Counted from the first letter of the stretch, positions 48,639 through 61,053 are shown. The stretch is DNA of 64,000 nt from Puffinus mauretanicus (GCA_023333565.1 JAJKFH010000227.1:2294001-2358000); one strand, 5' to 3'. Notes: generated by a model not told the origin, from the letters alone. Made by a program: numbers and translations.

Positions 48639-49729
48639 GGACATTTTAAGGTTTTTCCTAGCAGAGTATACTTGAACTTGTCACATGTGCTGCAAAAGTG
48701 TCATTGATCGATAGCCCCAGGTTTTTTTCCTGATTCCTAAAAGGATATATGCTGTCTAGTGATACATTTACCTGCTAGTGATGTCTTAATCTGCAGGAAG
48801 ACCCATGCATAGCATTAGTCTCTGGTCCACTGTATTCCACTTCACCTTTTTAGTACAGAATTATTGACATTATTAGTCTCTCAGTATCACTGACACCAAA
48901 TGCCTTAAAAAAGTCATGTTTCAAAAAAAAAAAAGGCATTTGAGTGCTTTTATGCTTTTTTAAAAAAAAAAAAAAGTTCTTTTTACTTGTTTTTTGCCTC
49001 TTACATTTATAAGAATCCTTTCCCTGCAGCTGGAAAACCTAGAAATGAATCTATGATATGTCTACTTCGAATGCAAGTTGTTATCCTCTTGAAATCATGC
49101 GATGGTTTTCCTGGTGGCTGTCACTGTTACCTGAAGATAACACCCAGGTGTCTTCCTTTTTGTAGGGGCATTTTGAGAAGGCCTTACTTTGCAGTGTGAA
49201 GTAGTGTTTAAATTCATCTAAGTCAAGAAAACAACCTGCCATTTCGAGGTTAAAACAATAATTCCAGGCTTATGTGTGTCAGTACAAATTACAGATGATG
49301 GGTCTTGAAAAACAATGGAGATATCTCCTTTATTTATATGATAACTTCAATTTACAGGATGGGTTTTCAAATGTATCCTGGTGGTGTGGTAGTAATAGTT
49401 CTCAGCTACACAGGTGCACAAAAGAAAGTGTTGAACTTCTTAGGAAATGTATGTGGTTTTGCTTTGATACGACTTCTACAGTTGCAGAATCTTTAATCTA
49501 GATTCAGAAGATGTTTTTTAAACATGTGCTTTCTTAGAGACAAAAAATTGGAATTTGTAGCAAATCTACAGGTGAGCAATGAACATGCATAAGAATATTA
49601 ACGTATAAATGATCTGCATCTACTTACTGACTGCATTGGTTTTCCACAGGTTTTAAATATGCATTGTTGCATGGCCACTGGCATGAGATATACACACATA
49701 ATAAAGCTGGATTTTTGTCTTTTTTTCAG

Positions 49730-49860
49730 AGGGTTCGCAGAGTTCAGTTTCAGCTTCTAATGAGATCCAGCAGAACCAGCCACAGGCACTACACTATGCA
49801 CTAGCCAATGCTCAGCAGGTTCAGATCCACCAAATAGGAGAAGATGGACAAGTCCAAGTA
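49730..49860 (+). CDS. BANP: BANP coding exon: Ser/Gln linker and first QIHQ motif
   Basis: This 131-nt exon holds AG completing Glu from the previous exon and 43 full codons, ending exactly on a codon boundary. It encodes GSQSSVSASNEIQQNQPQ, then ALHYALANAQQVQIHQIGED, then GQVQV. The ALHYALANAQQVQIHQIGED block is a BANP hallmark. The linker before it is Ser/Gln-rich here; mammalian BANP, as I recall, has a Pro-rich linker at this point, so the linker is the most variable part of this gene segment. The region is Gln-rich and probably flexible, of the kind often used for transcriptional contacts (inferred). The acceptor is a long T tract with TTTCAG. The donor is AGTA/GTATGT, with A rather than G as the last exon base. 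Confidence 0.95.
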
Positions 49861-52800
49861 GTATGTACTCAGCTTTTTCTAAATTATTCCATTTAGACAA
49901 TCTAGATTATTGCAAACTTTGCTTCAGTTGAAATTTAATATTTATTTTTAAAAAGTGACCTATTATCACTTCTTAAGCATGATTTTCAGAAAATAAATAG
50001 TGAAGGCTTATGAAAAAATTTTTAAAATTATTTGGCAAAAATCTTCATGCAGGATTTGCTCACACAATTGTTGCAAATAAATGCACATTCATTACTGTGT
50101 ATAGAATCGACTAGTCTCTACCTGGCCGTTTGCTTGCCCTTGCCATAATAATAATAGCAGACCTACTAAGCGTATGATTTACACTTCAGAAGTAGTTCTA
50201 GCTATGACTTTCAAAACAAGAATGCATTTATTTATTTATTTTCATTTAAAAAAACCTGCATTCGCAGGCATTTTTGAACATCTGTTAGCTGAATCCTTTA
50301 CAGGTGTATTCATTTAGATACAAGTATATAAGTAAAAGTTATAAATATTGACATTTTTTAAGCCTGAGACTCCTACTCAGGCCATGATTATTTTTATATA
50401 TGGTTTTAGTGTACTCTGAAAAAACTCACCTTGGCTTTAATTCCTGTGCGCCACAGTTTGACTACAAGGATTGTTTTAAATTAAAATTTTTAAAAAAAGT
50501 GTAAGAAAATAATGAAATAATGGATTGTGTGGTATTTCTGATGTGCGGCATTCAGAAATAGTGAATTATATCTGCACACTCATTCTTTTGTGGTAGAAAC
50601 CTGAGAATTTAGTATGTGCAATCTGCCTGCTCTTAGTTTTCAAAAACTTCAGGCTTTGCAGTTTACAGCATTTATGTGTGGTCATATAACATAGAAACTT
50701 TTTCACTGATGGTATTAGTGTTTTGAAGGTACCCAGAAGTCTGAGTATGGGCCAGCACTCAACTGTGCCAGGCAGTATCCAAGCACAGAACAGAAAGAAA
50801 CGTGCACAGACACGTACGTACCCGTTCTGCATGTTGATCACATAAGCCCACTTTCCTTAGGAACCAGGCTAAAGAAACAGGTGGAAATGGGCAAATAAAC
50901 AAGAATTCTTGAGAGATATTAGTCAACATGATAAACTGTAGTACCCAGTGGTCTGGCTGTTGCAAAAGTTTTAGTCAACGCCATTACAAAGAAGTGTCTG
51001 AAGTAGGATAATGAAGCATCTTTGGTAGGTATTTATAGTATTCTCTCCCCGAGTAAGAGAGGCAGCGCAGAAGAGAAGGAGCAAACGTGCCCAGTTGAAT
51101 AATTTACACAAAAAGAATGAAAACTCTCTATCTCTATCACAGGGAATACTCAAGTCTGGTTATGTAGAGCTGCAAATAGTCAGCGTGGAAATGGTGAAGT
51201 TGCTCAGAAATATGATGAAGAAAAAAGGGCTATGGAGGACTGATGCTTTTGGAATGTTATCAAAAAAGACATGTCTGTAAGACCTGCTGAAGCTTTACTG
51301 GAGTAGCAGTAGAAGAATCAGAGGAGAAAAATGTCATGGAAATTGGGGGAAAATTTCAAGATGTGCGGCACAGTGTTGAAGGCAGCTGGCAGAGCTGTAA
51401 GCATTGCTTAAAAGGAGGACTTAAATACTAGCCAGAGTATTTTTTAAGGAATGCATGGAAGTGGAAGGGGTTTGAGATGAAAGTGATTGAGAGGAACTCC
51501 AGACAGCAACTGTAAGAGTTGTGGAGAGGAAATTGCAGTAGAGAGCACGTTGTTCCAAAGTGAAAAAGGTTGCTTATAAAGTAAGAGAAAAGAAAGAGCT
51601 GGAGTGTGAGTGTAAGGGATGCTAGAAACCATTAGCTGTGAGATTCAGACGGGGTTGGAAAGTCTGGGCCACCCCTTTCGTTTTCCCAAAGGCCTTGCCC
51701 TTTCCTGTTATGTACCTGGATACCATATGACGTAAATGGAAGTTGAGGAGCTAATCCTGGAGAGTGATTGATTAACAGAACTAGATCCTAAATGCTTTGA
51801 GTTACTATTCTCAAACTTGGAAGAGGACTAAAGAGAAGTTCAATAAATTAACTTGCAAACTTTTTTCTCCCTCCTGTCAGTTGAGAGCATCCTTGGCGAA
51901 ATAATGCTCTTTCTGCAGGAACTGGGTGCAAAAGTTCCATTTCCACTTTATTTTGCCATAACTTTACAGTATTACCGTGTGAATTAATTTGTCTTTTGGT
52001 TTCCCTATATAGTTTAAACAGCATATCTTCTTAACTACTGTATAGATCTTTTCAATCATCAATTAAATCTCATAAAAAGTATTGTTCAAGTCTTGAAAGA
52101 CAAGGTAGAAGGGAAAATTATATTAAATACATGGATATAACATGTAGACAAAAGGTTTATAGATGTAAGTGATGAAAGTTTGCCTCGTTAAAAGATCTGG
52201 ACCTGTCAACTATCCTTTAAATTGATTGGGGAATCTGGGAAAAATCCGCTACGACCCACAACCACTATCTAAATGTTGTCATAATTTGTCAAACATGTAA
52301 AGGGTCCGAGGTTGAAACAGATGAAAGTGGTATTGCTTTTTCAGTTCTAGGGAATAATACATATAGATCAGGCTAAGTGTCATTAGTAAGGTAGTAGTTA
52401 TTTATACTATATATGTTTAAAAAAAATCAGTACTGAATGGAATTTGTGAACAAACTAAAAGGACTGTCCTTGATGGCCAGCTATGTATCTGCAAAAGATG
52501 AGTGAGCAGTTCTTTTTTGGAATGCTGCATGATACAAAGGTAAATAAAGTCACCTTCTCCCCCCTTCCTTTAGTCAGAAAGGATTGCTTATATTTGAAAA
52601 CACTATAAATGGATCTTTTAAATTTTCAATGCTTTTTCCTGGGAGCCCTGAGAGCTTGATGTTAAGGAGGGAAGGTGATTCTAATCTCAACATGGACTGG
52701 GCTGTGCTCTAATTTTATATACAGTCCCTATTGTCAGAGTGATACTTTCAGTATGTTTTTTCTCCCTATAAATAGACAGTTTCCTTCCAAAGGAAATGAA

Positions 52801-53761
52801 ACTGTTTGAAATAGAGGGATCTGTGTTTCTTTGAAAATCACATGCAATTGTTCTTGTGTTATAAAATAAGAAGAGCCTTTGACAGAATTCCAAATGATTA
52901 TCTTTAATCTCTGTCTCATGCAGGCATATTAAAATGAACACAAAGCCTTATAAACCCTGAAGTAGGTTATTTAGAATCCAGTCTCCCTTCAGGTAAATCA
53001 CAGTGGCAAAGACTTTGCTGGGTTAGTCAGGATGCACCAGGAATTCTGTCCACTCTCTTATCCATGTTTTGATCAAATGGTAGGCTTGATACCATTCTGA
53101 AGTGGTGGGTATGGTCAGCAATACAGTGCGTGAACATTATTAAAATTGTTAGGGCATATTCTCCACTAACATAAACCAGTGTAACTGCATTCAAATTAAT
53201 GACTTCAGGCCAATTTATAGCATCTTGAGAGATAGTCTTTAGCACGGTACTGTACTTCATCATAACTATGTGAATGTACAAGGATATATGGATACTTACA
53301 GATACTTTTTAAAACCTCACTCTTAGTGAGTAGTCAGTCTTGGCGTATCTGTTTTAAGAACTGAGTTTCCAAGGTCTTTAAATGGGATTAATGTTTCAGG
53401 CACAATGCTAATCTACCAAAGCAAGTTAGTCCCATGCTTTGTATATCAGTCAAAAATGCAGATACTTTGTCTAAAGAAATGCACTTCACAAATGTTATTT
53501 ATTATTATGCCTATTTTCTTTCCTCTTATGTGAAAATGAACCATTCTTTCTTCAAAGTCACTCTGCTTATACTTTGCATAAAAAGATGGGGAGATATGGA
53601 TGCACTTTATTTTTTTTACAGCTATCTTTAATGGTTTTCATTGAACAAGCATTTTGCTTCCATATATTAAGCTGTATTGAATGCAAGGTAATAGCTTCTT
53701 CCTCTAGTTATGATTTTCTTCTGATGCTCCTTGGTGTTTTCTTTTGTTGCGGATCCCACAG
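49861..53761 (+). other. BANP: BANP intron, 3.9 kb
   Basis: No exon was recognised inside. The stretch from about 51000 to 51850 is purine-rich on the plus strand and could be an old, unassigned retroelement on the minus strand: the minus frame at 51444-51632 contains a SLWNN block reminiscent of LINE ORF2 C-termini, but this is weak. The 3' end is unusual because the pyrimidine tract (53731-53749) is separated from the AG by GCGGATCCCAC. Confidence 0.75.
53753..53761 (+). other. BANP: In-frame Ile-Pro-Gln just upstream of the exon; possible former acceptor position
   Basis: The nine bases before the exon read ATC CCA CAG, in frame with the following GGC CAT codons. The pyrimidine tract ends right before them in TTGTTGCGG. 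At the position where an upstream acceptor would sit, the dinucleotide is GG rather than AG, so the AG at 53760-53761 is the usable site. I recall, without certainty, mammalian BANP forms with these three extra residues. Confidence 0.5.
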
Positions 53762-53824
53762 GGCCATCTCCACATAGCCCAGGTTCCTCAAGGCGAGCAA
53801 GTCCAAATCACGCAGGACAGTGAG
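53762..53824 (+). CDS. BANP: BANP coding exon: GHLHIAQVPQGEQ segment, symmetric 63-nt exon
   Basis: This 63-nt exon of 21 whole codons starts and ends on codon boundaries. It encodes GHLHIAQVPQGEQVQITQDS and a final E, identical or nearly so to the corresponding stretch of mammalian BANP. The donor is TGAG/GTGAGC, a strong consensus. The acceptor is CCCACAG, with the pyrimidine tract displaced about 12 bases upstream. As a phase 0-0 exon it can be skipped without shifting the frame, and the previous exon also ends at phase 0, so skipped forms would stay open. The segment repeats the Gln/His/Val pattern of its neighbours (VQI, LHI). It has no catalytic or metal-binding signature. Confidence 0.94.
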
Positions 53825-55899
53825 GTGAGCCAAAAGTTGGGGTGCCTGTGGAGCAGATATTGGCCAGAACTTAGGGCCCCGATTCTAAAACCCTACCTCT
53901 GAGATCTGCTACAATACACTACAATACACCTCTGCGGGTAGAGAGCACGTGGTGGAGCCAGGATGAAATGTGCTTTAAGGCAGTAAATGCAATATGCTAT
54001 TTCTGTCTCTGTGTTTTGGTTTGGTTTGGGTTTTTTTCCTGTCCCTTGACCAGTCGAGACAGCTCTGCATGTGTGTGTTACACTAATGATTGTTGTATAT
54101 GGCTGATGGTCTTCATTGGAAATTTAGTACTTACAGAGTATTATAGGAAAACAGCTTAGGTGCTTGCACTGCCGTTGAGAAATGAAATTATTTTAGTTAG
54201 GTTTATGAATTAAATGTGTTCAGAATACTCAGTGGCTTTAATTGTGGGAACTGTTGAACAGGAGTTGGAGAAACCTTCAGTGCCATCTAGTAAAGATACA
54301 TTGCAGAATGAAGTGAACTTACCTTTGTTACTGATGAAGTAATCTGGCACTGCAGTATTTGCACTTCATAATTTTTTCCATAAAAATAGTAGAGTAGAAT
54401 GGAAATGGATAAATCCAGTACTGAACCCTCCAATTTTGACGTTTTTTTTCCCACTCAGGCAAAACAGCTATTAAAGGCAGCTGGATTTACATGAGTGAGA
54501 GTGCTATTGTTGGTTATTTAAGAATGGATAGAGACTCCTAACTGCTAAAACTGCTGTTAGATTTCTTGTGTACTTAGTTTGTTACATGAAGAAGCAATAG
54601 CAAATTAAGGTTAAACATAAATGCAGACCACAATTTTAATCTGTACGATTTCCCTGTAGAGTTTTTTTACTCAATGTTAATCTGCTTGTGGGTTAGTTTA
54701 ACCCATTTCCAAAGTACCCTAAAACACATCTCATAAACCACGTTTGGTGCGGAGGAATACTGTTAACACAGGGAGCTATTGTAGAGTAAATATTATTGTA
54801 AATATTATATAAATATTATAGTTGAAGGCAGTCTCCTTTGAAGAGCTTGTCAGACCTAGAGAGAAATAAGAAAGGATCAAAATGTTCTGGGTCTAAAGGA
54901 ATGCATAGTGTGCTACAATAAAACTGAAACAGTTCTTGGGTAGCCACTGAAAAAATTATGATTCAGCAGATACTAGTTGTAATTGATCCTGAGGTTCAAG
55001 CACACCCCCCGGTGTTTCAGCTGAAGTTCCTGTACGTAAGACTTTTAAGGACTACATTTGTCCATGACAGATCAAAACATCTGGTTTTAAATTTATTACA
55101 ATGTACACAGCTTCAAATAAGAGGAAGTGCTGCCAGTAAGAGAAAATGCAGAAAACATGCAAATCAAAGAATTGGCATTTTTCCCTCAAAGAAATGTGCT
55201 ATTTCATTGTAAGTCTCTGTGTTTGGGAAGCTGTTTTTTCTTAATCTAAGTGCTCTTTTGAAAAGACACCTCTGCGTATATGAATAAGAACTTAATTTTG
55301 TAAAGATACTGCTTTCCTTTTTAGGCTTTGTAGCTACAGTTTCCTTTAAAATACTTCACATTATTGAGAATTTTTTGTAATAGATGTAATTCCTGTAATA
55401 GAACTATGTTGGTCTTTGGTATGGAATTTTGATAAAATAAAAAAATCTGTTAGCACAGGCAGTAACATAAATAACAACAAATAGTAAATAGCACTCCATA
55501 CATGTAGAAGTGTTATACTGCTAATTCTAGTTTAGTAAGGGTTTGACTTAAATTTGCAGTTTCATATAAATAAGGAAAAACAAAAAACTTATCTCAAAAG
55601 CCATACAAACAAACTTTTCATAAAAATACTGTACATTATATAGTAACTTTGAAAAAGCAAAACATGCTGATGCTGAAAAACCTCCTTGCTTTTTAGTCTG
55701 TTTATCCTCTGTGGTTAAAGTGCTGACCATTGAATTGCAGCTGGATTGCCAAAATAACCCTCAGCAGAATTTCCTAAATTAATAGATTTCCTTAATATTG
55801 AAGTTGTTTAATAATGAGATGAGAAACAGGCCTGTTTCAGGACAGAGCAACTGTTTAAATTCCAAAGTTGTGTTTATTGTCAATGCTTTTATTTTACAG
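53825..55899 (+). other. BANP: BANP intron, 2.1 kb
   Basis: Contains a 10-bp direct duplication CTACAATACA (53909-53928), a run of AAATATTAT-type units near 54788-54820, and otherwise featureless AT-rich sequence. An 84-codon ORF at 54958-55212 has no recognisable domain. The 3' end is TTTATTTTACAG. Confidence 0.8.
53909..53928. repeat. 10-bp perfect tandem duplication
   Basis: CTACAATACA occurs twice head to tail. It is a minor slippage product. Confidence 0.85.
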
Positions 55900-55944
55900 G
55901 GAAACCTGCAGATACATCAAGTTCATGTGGGTCAAGATGGGCAG
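55900..55944 (+). CDS. BANP: BANP coding exon: GNLQIHQVHVGQDGQ segment, symmetric 45-nt exon
   Basis: This 45-nt exon of 15 whole codons starts and ends on codon boundaries. It encodes GNLQIHQVHVGQDGQ and follows the previous exon as QDSE-GNLQIHQ, the order found in BANP. The form I recall from mammals reads GNLQIHHVGQDGQ, two residues shorter, so QVHV may carry a small insertion. The acceptor is TTTATTTTACAG and the donor is GCAG/GTAGGA. The motif QIHQ..GQDGQ mirrors QIHQIGEDGQ two exons earlier, which suggests internal duplication. The next expected part of the protein (LLEATRIPCLLAPS region) was not found before the end of the window. Confidence 0.92.
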
Positions 55945-58900
55945 GTAGGAACAGAACTGACTTTTAAAGAGCATTTGATTTTGGTCTTTAAAATTAATGT
56001 TGCAGTTGGAATGATCTCACATTATTAGTGGCTGTTTTAAAGAGCAAAATCTGTTCTGGTCTTTCTGTTTAAATAAACAACTTGCAAAATGATAAAACGT
56101 AAGCTAAGCATTTTGTCTGTGAACTCAAAGTGCTTGACCAAGCTTATTTCATTACTTCTGCAACATACTTTATCCCTGTGTTTTATACCTTTTTGTCTTT
56201 GGCCTCTTGACTTTTACATTTACTAACTGGATTGATTATATTGTGTACAGCATGTTCTTTTCTCTGTTATCAGCTGTCACTGTGGCCAGATGTGGACTGC
56301 AGTCTATGCAAACCTAAGAACATTTATTGCTGAGGTTTAAGCAGCTATTTTTTCATTATATGGCTGTCTTGGGAGAAACAGATCTTTCACATCTGCTTTT
56401 GTTCTTTTTGATAAGATGGCTTTATTAGGTGCTTATGCATACATGAGGTAAGAAAAAGCAGCTTTTACTTTGAGTGATGAGTCAATAAGTGATTAAATTA
56501 GCAGAATTTCCATGTCAGGTGTCAGCAAAATTGCTAACATTTGATCTTAGACACAATTTACTGAATGTTGAGCTATATTAAAATATCCACAGCACAAAAA
56601 TATTCCTGTAAGAAGCTTTCTAGCCAGGCCACTTGAATAAATGTGTTATGAATTTTTTTGTTCCTGTTGAATATTAATAAGTTGTGAGACGTATGGCTAG
56701 AACTTGAATACTGCCGTGAATTGAAAAGGCTCAGATCATGAAGGTTCTCAAAGGCCTTGAGAAGCTATCAGTACCCTGAACTTTTGACCACATACAGTAT
56801 TTGTGTGGGGAAGCAATCTAACTTGTATTTAAAAAATAAAAATAAAAACCCCACTTTAAGTGTTCTTTACTGAGACGTTAATCAGAAGTACTTTTGCAGA
56901 AGTGAGACTAGGAAAGGTGATTTTTATGAGACGTGTCAGAACCTTTGTTTTAGTACTTACTGTTCTTTTTTCCTTCTTTGTGAAATACTGCTGTCCAAAT
57001 TACATCTTCTTAAAAGATTAATATTGCGTGGCATTATGTCTCTCCAAAAGTGGCATGTAGATTAAGTTGCCTTTTTTTTTATTATAGCCTAGTACCATTA
57101 TTTTTCCCCTTGAAATATCTATTCATAATAAGTATTCCACAAATTGCATATCTCTCTCTTAAATAGAACCAAAATATATAGTTTAAAACGTTGTTGCGAG
57201 TTCATGCTGTTTTTAAGGCAAATGCTTGGATGACCATATTTTCCTGAAACCCCCTATGTTAGGCAGGGAGAGGTGAGTTCTTTCATACATCAGTAGCATT
57301 CAGCCGTGCCTCATGCTAAAATAGTCATGGAGTAAAACACTGTAAACTCTAGTGTAGTAAAAAAACTTCTAAACTCTAAATGTCCATAAGTGGAGCTTTG
57401 CTGATTATCTGAGCTGTTGTATTAGTACATGCAGAATAAACCTACACATTAGAAAGGTGTTCTAAAAGTATGTGCTTGTAAATGTGTGTGTACATGTGTC
57501 TGTGCATATATATGGATACATGATACATGTTTGCTGAAGTGTCTGAGAGCGCACACCAGATAGGGAAGCATGATTTAATCGATTTTTTTGTTGTTGTTTT
57601 GCTGAAATCAACATCAGCTTATCTATATAACGGCATCTGTACTATTACAGAGCATGTCATATTTTCATTGGGATAATCTTGGTTCTGTCTGTGGTTGTGG
57701 CTGTACATGTATATGTAGCAAGCTGTTTAGCATCTAGTTTTTGGGTTTTTAACTAGCTGTACTCTGGGCCCTGCTTTTAAACTTTCCTTGAAAACAAATG
57801 GTGAAATGCTCGGGTTTTTTTTCTTCATGCACTCAGCTGCATTTTGGTGCAAAAGAGTACTGCTGTCTCTTGAGAATCAACAGCCAGGCGTTGTAACACT
57901 TCAGCTGGGATCTGTGCAAATTCACAGGAACCCTGAAGGTCTTCCAAAAGTATTTGCTGCTTAACTATTTTCCAGTGGACCAAAAAATAGGAGCAAGCAA
58001 ATATTTAGGGGATTTTTATCTCCATTCTGCATTAGATATTGAAACCTTCATCAGCAGTTTAAGCCATGTGGGCCTGTTTTGCACTAAAATGGATGAGTAG
58101 CACTCACATGATTCCTTGCAACAGCTCTGTGTGTGTGTGTTATGCGAGGGGGTAGAGAGGAGGTCTGTGGCTCAGTTGGCTTCTGCCCATCAGCTGATCT
58201 GTGTTAAGCGACCATTTTTTGAGCTATTAGCTCATAAAAATTGCAAAGGAAAATGAGTTAAACTAAATTGTGGTTTAAGAATGGAAGTTGAAACTAACAC
58301 ATTTTCCTTGGCACTTGTAGTGGGATAAGAGCACAAAAACCTGTCATACGATATGGTTCAGTGGTAATGTAAGTCATAACAATCCAGTAGCTTGCAATCA
58401 TGTGTACATGACCTGTGATCAAAGAGACTTCTGTAGTTTTCCCACCTGTCCATTACTTTTCAGGAGAGTGGCTTTTTCTTCCGTGTTTTGAACTCTAATG
58501 CATGCTGCCAAGGGACACTGAAGAATATTGATAATAAGGAAAGTGAATAATGTGGCACTTCTGAGACTTCAGTTATTGAATATTCTTAGCTCACTAGCAT
58601 ATACTTACTAATGGTACTAGGTCTTAGCTTGGCTACTAAATATTCCCTTTGAAAATTCATCTCATGCTGCTCTTTTCCACATATTACTGTACGCTTAGCA
58701 GATGCTAGGTATTCTCTCTACTCAGGTGAGGTTTAGTACTGCTGCCTGATGCAGGCTTTCACTCAGAATCACAAGTAAACGGTTTACAAGAAGCTGGGGC
58801 TGCAAAGCATGGAGTTGTTAACTTCATATGAACTAGAGAAAAAAATAGCATAAATCTACTGTGAAATTTTATCAGTAAAATTTCCAGGGTGCTAGATACG

Positions 58901-61030
58901 TTTTAAGCCTCATAATACTAGGAATAAATACTAACTTCTCTGCATAATGCTGCCAGTTGTTGATTTTAATTTCCCCCTCCCCTCTTGAATTGTCTGTCCT
59001 GGTAGTTGCACTGAATTTAGATCTTATTTTTCTGGCATCATTGTTCATGGAACTAATGAAATCATGCCAAAAAGAACGCTTTCTACCTACACATGTGTTC
59101 TATTAGCTGAAAGTTTCATATTTCAGTGCACGTTTAATAAAATACCAAACTGCAAAAATAATTAGACTTCATATTAACTAACACTTGAAGCCGTGGACCA
59201 GTGGGAATTTTTTTGGTCTTTGCATTTTATACTTATGAATGACCAGTAGTTTTCTAATTTGTCTCTTTCTTTCCTCTGATTACCTGCCCTCCTTTCTCTC
59301 TAACTCCATCCTTTTCTTCCTTTGAGCTTCAGTGTTCTGCATCCCAGGAGGTATTCAATGTGTGTCCTGCACGAGACACGCTGACATAATGCCACAGTGT
59401 TCAGAAATATACGTGGGGTATAAAGAGGCAGAACAGGACAATTTCAGTAGTTTGACATTCCTGATTCTGCATTTTAGACATTCCATTTTGTACATCCTCA
59501 CAGCCAGCATTTCTCCAATTTAGAAATTAATTAAAATGACACCAGGCAAATGGTCTTCAACTAATAGCCTTAGGTCTTAAATTAAAAGGTTAATGCACTT
59601 TAAAATCTGAAGTATGATCGTACGTATTCCTGGAGAGCTGACAATTTGTTCTGCTCAATGAACAAAAAATTAGTAAGACTTAGCAGTATTTAGTTCACTT
59701 AGTATCTGTAGGTAAGTTAGAAGAAGCAGGAGAATCCAGAACAAACAGCATGTATGATAGGTTTAGCAGAAAAAAGCTAGCCAGTGTAAATTGCTTTTGT
59801 AGTATCAGTCTCCTTACTGTGTGCATCTGAAATAAACATGCAGAATTGCTTCTGCTACATTACATTTTTCAAAAAGAAACTTGGCATCTTACATAGTTGT
59901 AGACACAGTGTCTTCCAGATAAGTTTGTAATCAAAGTGGTGCAGGAGACCCATCCATAACTGTTGAGTTACATATATGTAGAGAGAGAGGGAATCACATT
60001 AATAACACATTTTTCTGCTGCTCAATGAGGTATTTGTATGGAGCAGTAATTGCATTATCTTTTTCTGAACTTCTACTCTGACCTTGCTGCTATGGGCTTT
60101 ATGGCATCTCTGAGGTCTAGGAGAGTTCAGATACAGGGCTGTGGAGGTAGCTCACCAAATAAGCTTTAGAAAAGCATCCTCATATGTGTAAGGATCGTAT
60201 GAGAGTATATAAATCCGTGATCAGAAGAGATATTCTTGGAAAATTGCCGTAGTGATGGAGAAAATATGGCAGACTTCAGTGCTGCGAAGTAGCAGCTAGC
60301 TGCTGTTGGGCCTGAAAGGTTAGGATATAGACGTGTATGAGAAATAGATCAGTGAGAGTGTGTCTTTAATGTCCTCAGGAGGAGTATGAATCTGATGTCT
60401 CGTTCAGATCTGTTTTCAATACACATAGTACACCCTGTAATACAGCTCAGAAGGAGATATGACCTCATCACCTATGTTTGAAACATCTGTCCTATTTCTG
60501 TACTCTGCTGTAGTCTGAAGTGAAGGGCAAGCTGTTAAATCTTAGAGGAATGGAAAAGGGGGAGAAATGGTTCCAAATGTTCAGGGGGAAAAAAAACTAT
60601 TCTAGTAATTCCACGTAATATCCAGTGAATCTTGCTTATGACTGAATGAAACTAAAATGAAAATAGGTATGTTTGTGGAGGAAATTATTTACAAACCTAT
60701 GGGACAGTCTTAAACTAACTCTTTTAACATCTAGTTTTTGTATCTCTGTTTACCTCACTGATCATTATTGAGATATTCACACCTTGCTTTTCAGTGAGGA
60801 CACCACATTTTTTTAAAGTCCAATTTAATCCATAACTCAAGCATGATTTTCCGTTATACAAACAAAAATGTGTTGACATATTAACTCAGCTTCTGCTCAC
60901 TTTTATGCATTTTGCAGATGTCATTTTATTGGGAAAGAAACTGTTTAATATATTTTCTGAATATGCATTTTAATTGCCTTTACTAAGCCTTTGGAATAGA
61001 TACTGCAGTTTCTATCAATATTAACAACTT

Positions 61031-61053
61031 CAATAATAATAATAATAATAATA
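61031..61053. repeat. (AAT)n trinucleotide microsatellite
   Basis: About seven consecutive AAT units (CAATAATAATAATAATAATA...). It is likely polymorphic in length. Confidence 0.9.

Larger units (their letters stand above)
39802..49729 (+). other. BANP: BANP intron, 9.9 kb
   Basis: Contains one CR1 3' end (about 44122-44312) directly after a T/A homopolymer pair (44029-44057), and an 11-bp triple tandem repeat (48606-48638). There are A-rich runs near 42837-42845, 48919-48930 and 48961-48975, and TG/CA-type low complexity near 47060-47090. No further exon was recognised. It ends with a long T tract and TTTTTTTCAG. Confidence 0.8.

Noticed and set aside
59332..59523. ORF with a CIPGG start after a pyrimidine-rich tract, considered as the downstream BANP exon
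   Set aside because: Beyond the first few residues it shows no match to the expected BANP C-terminal region.
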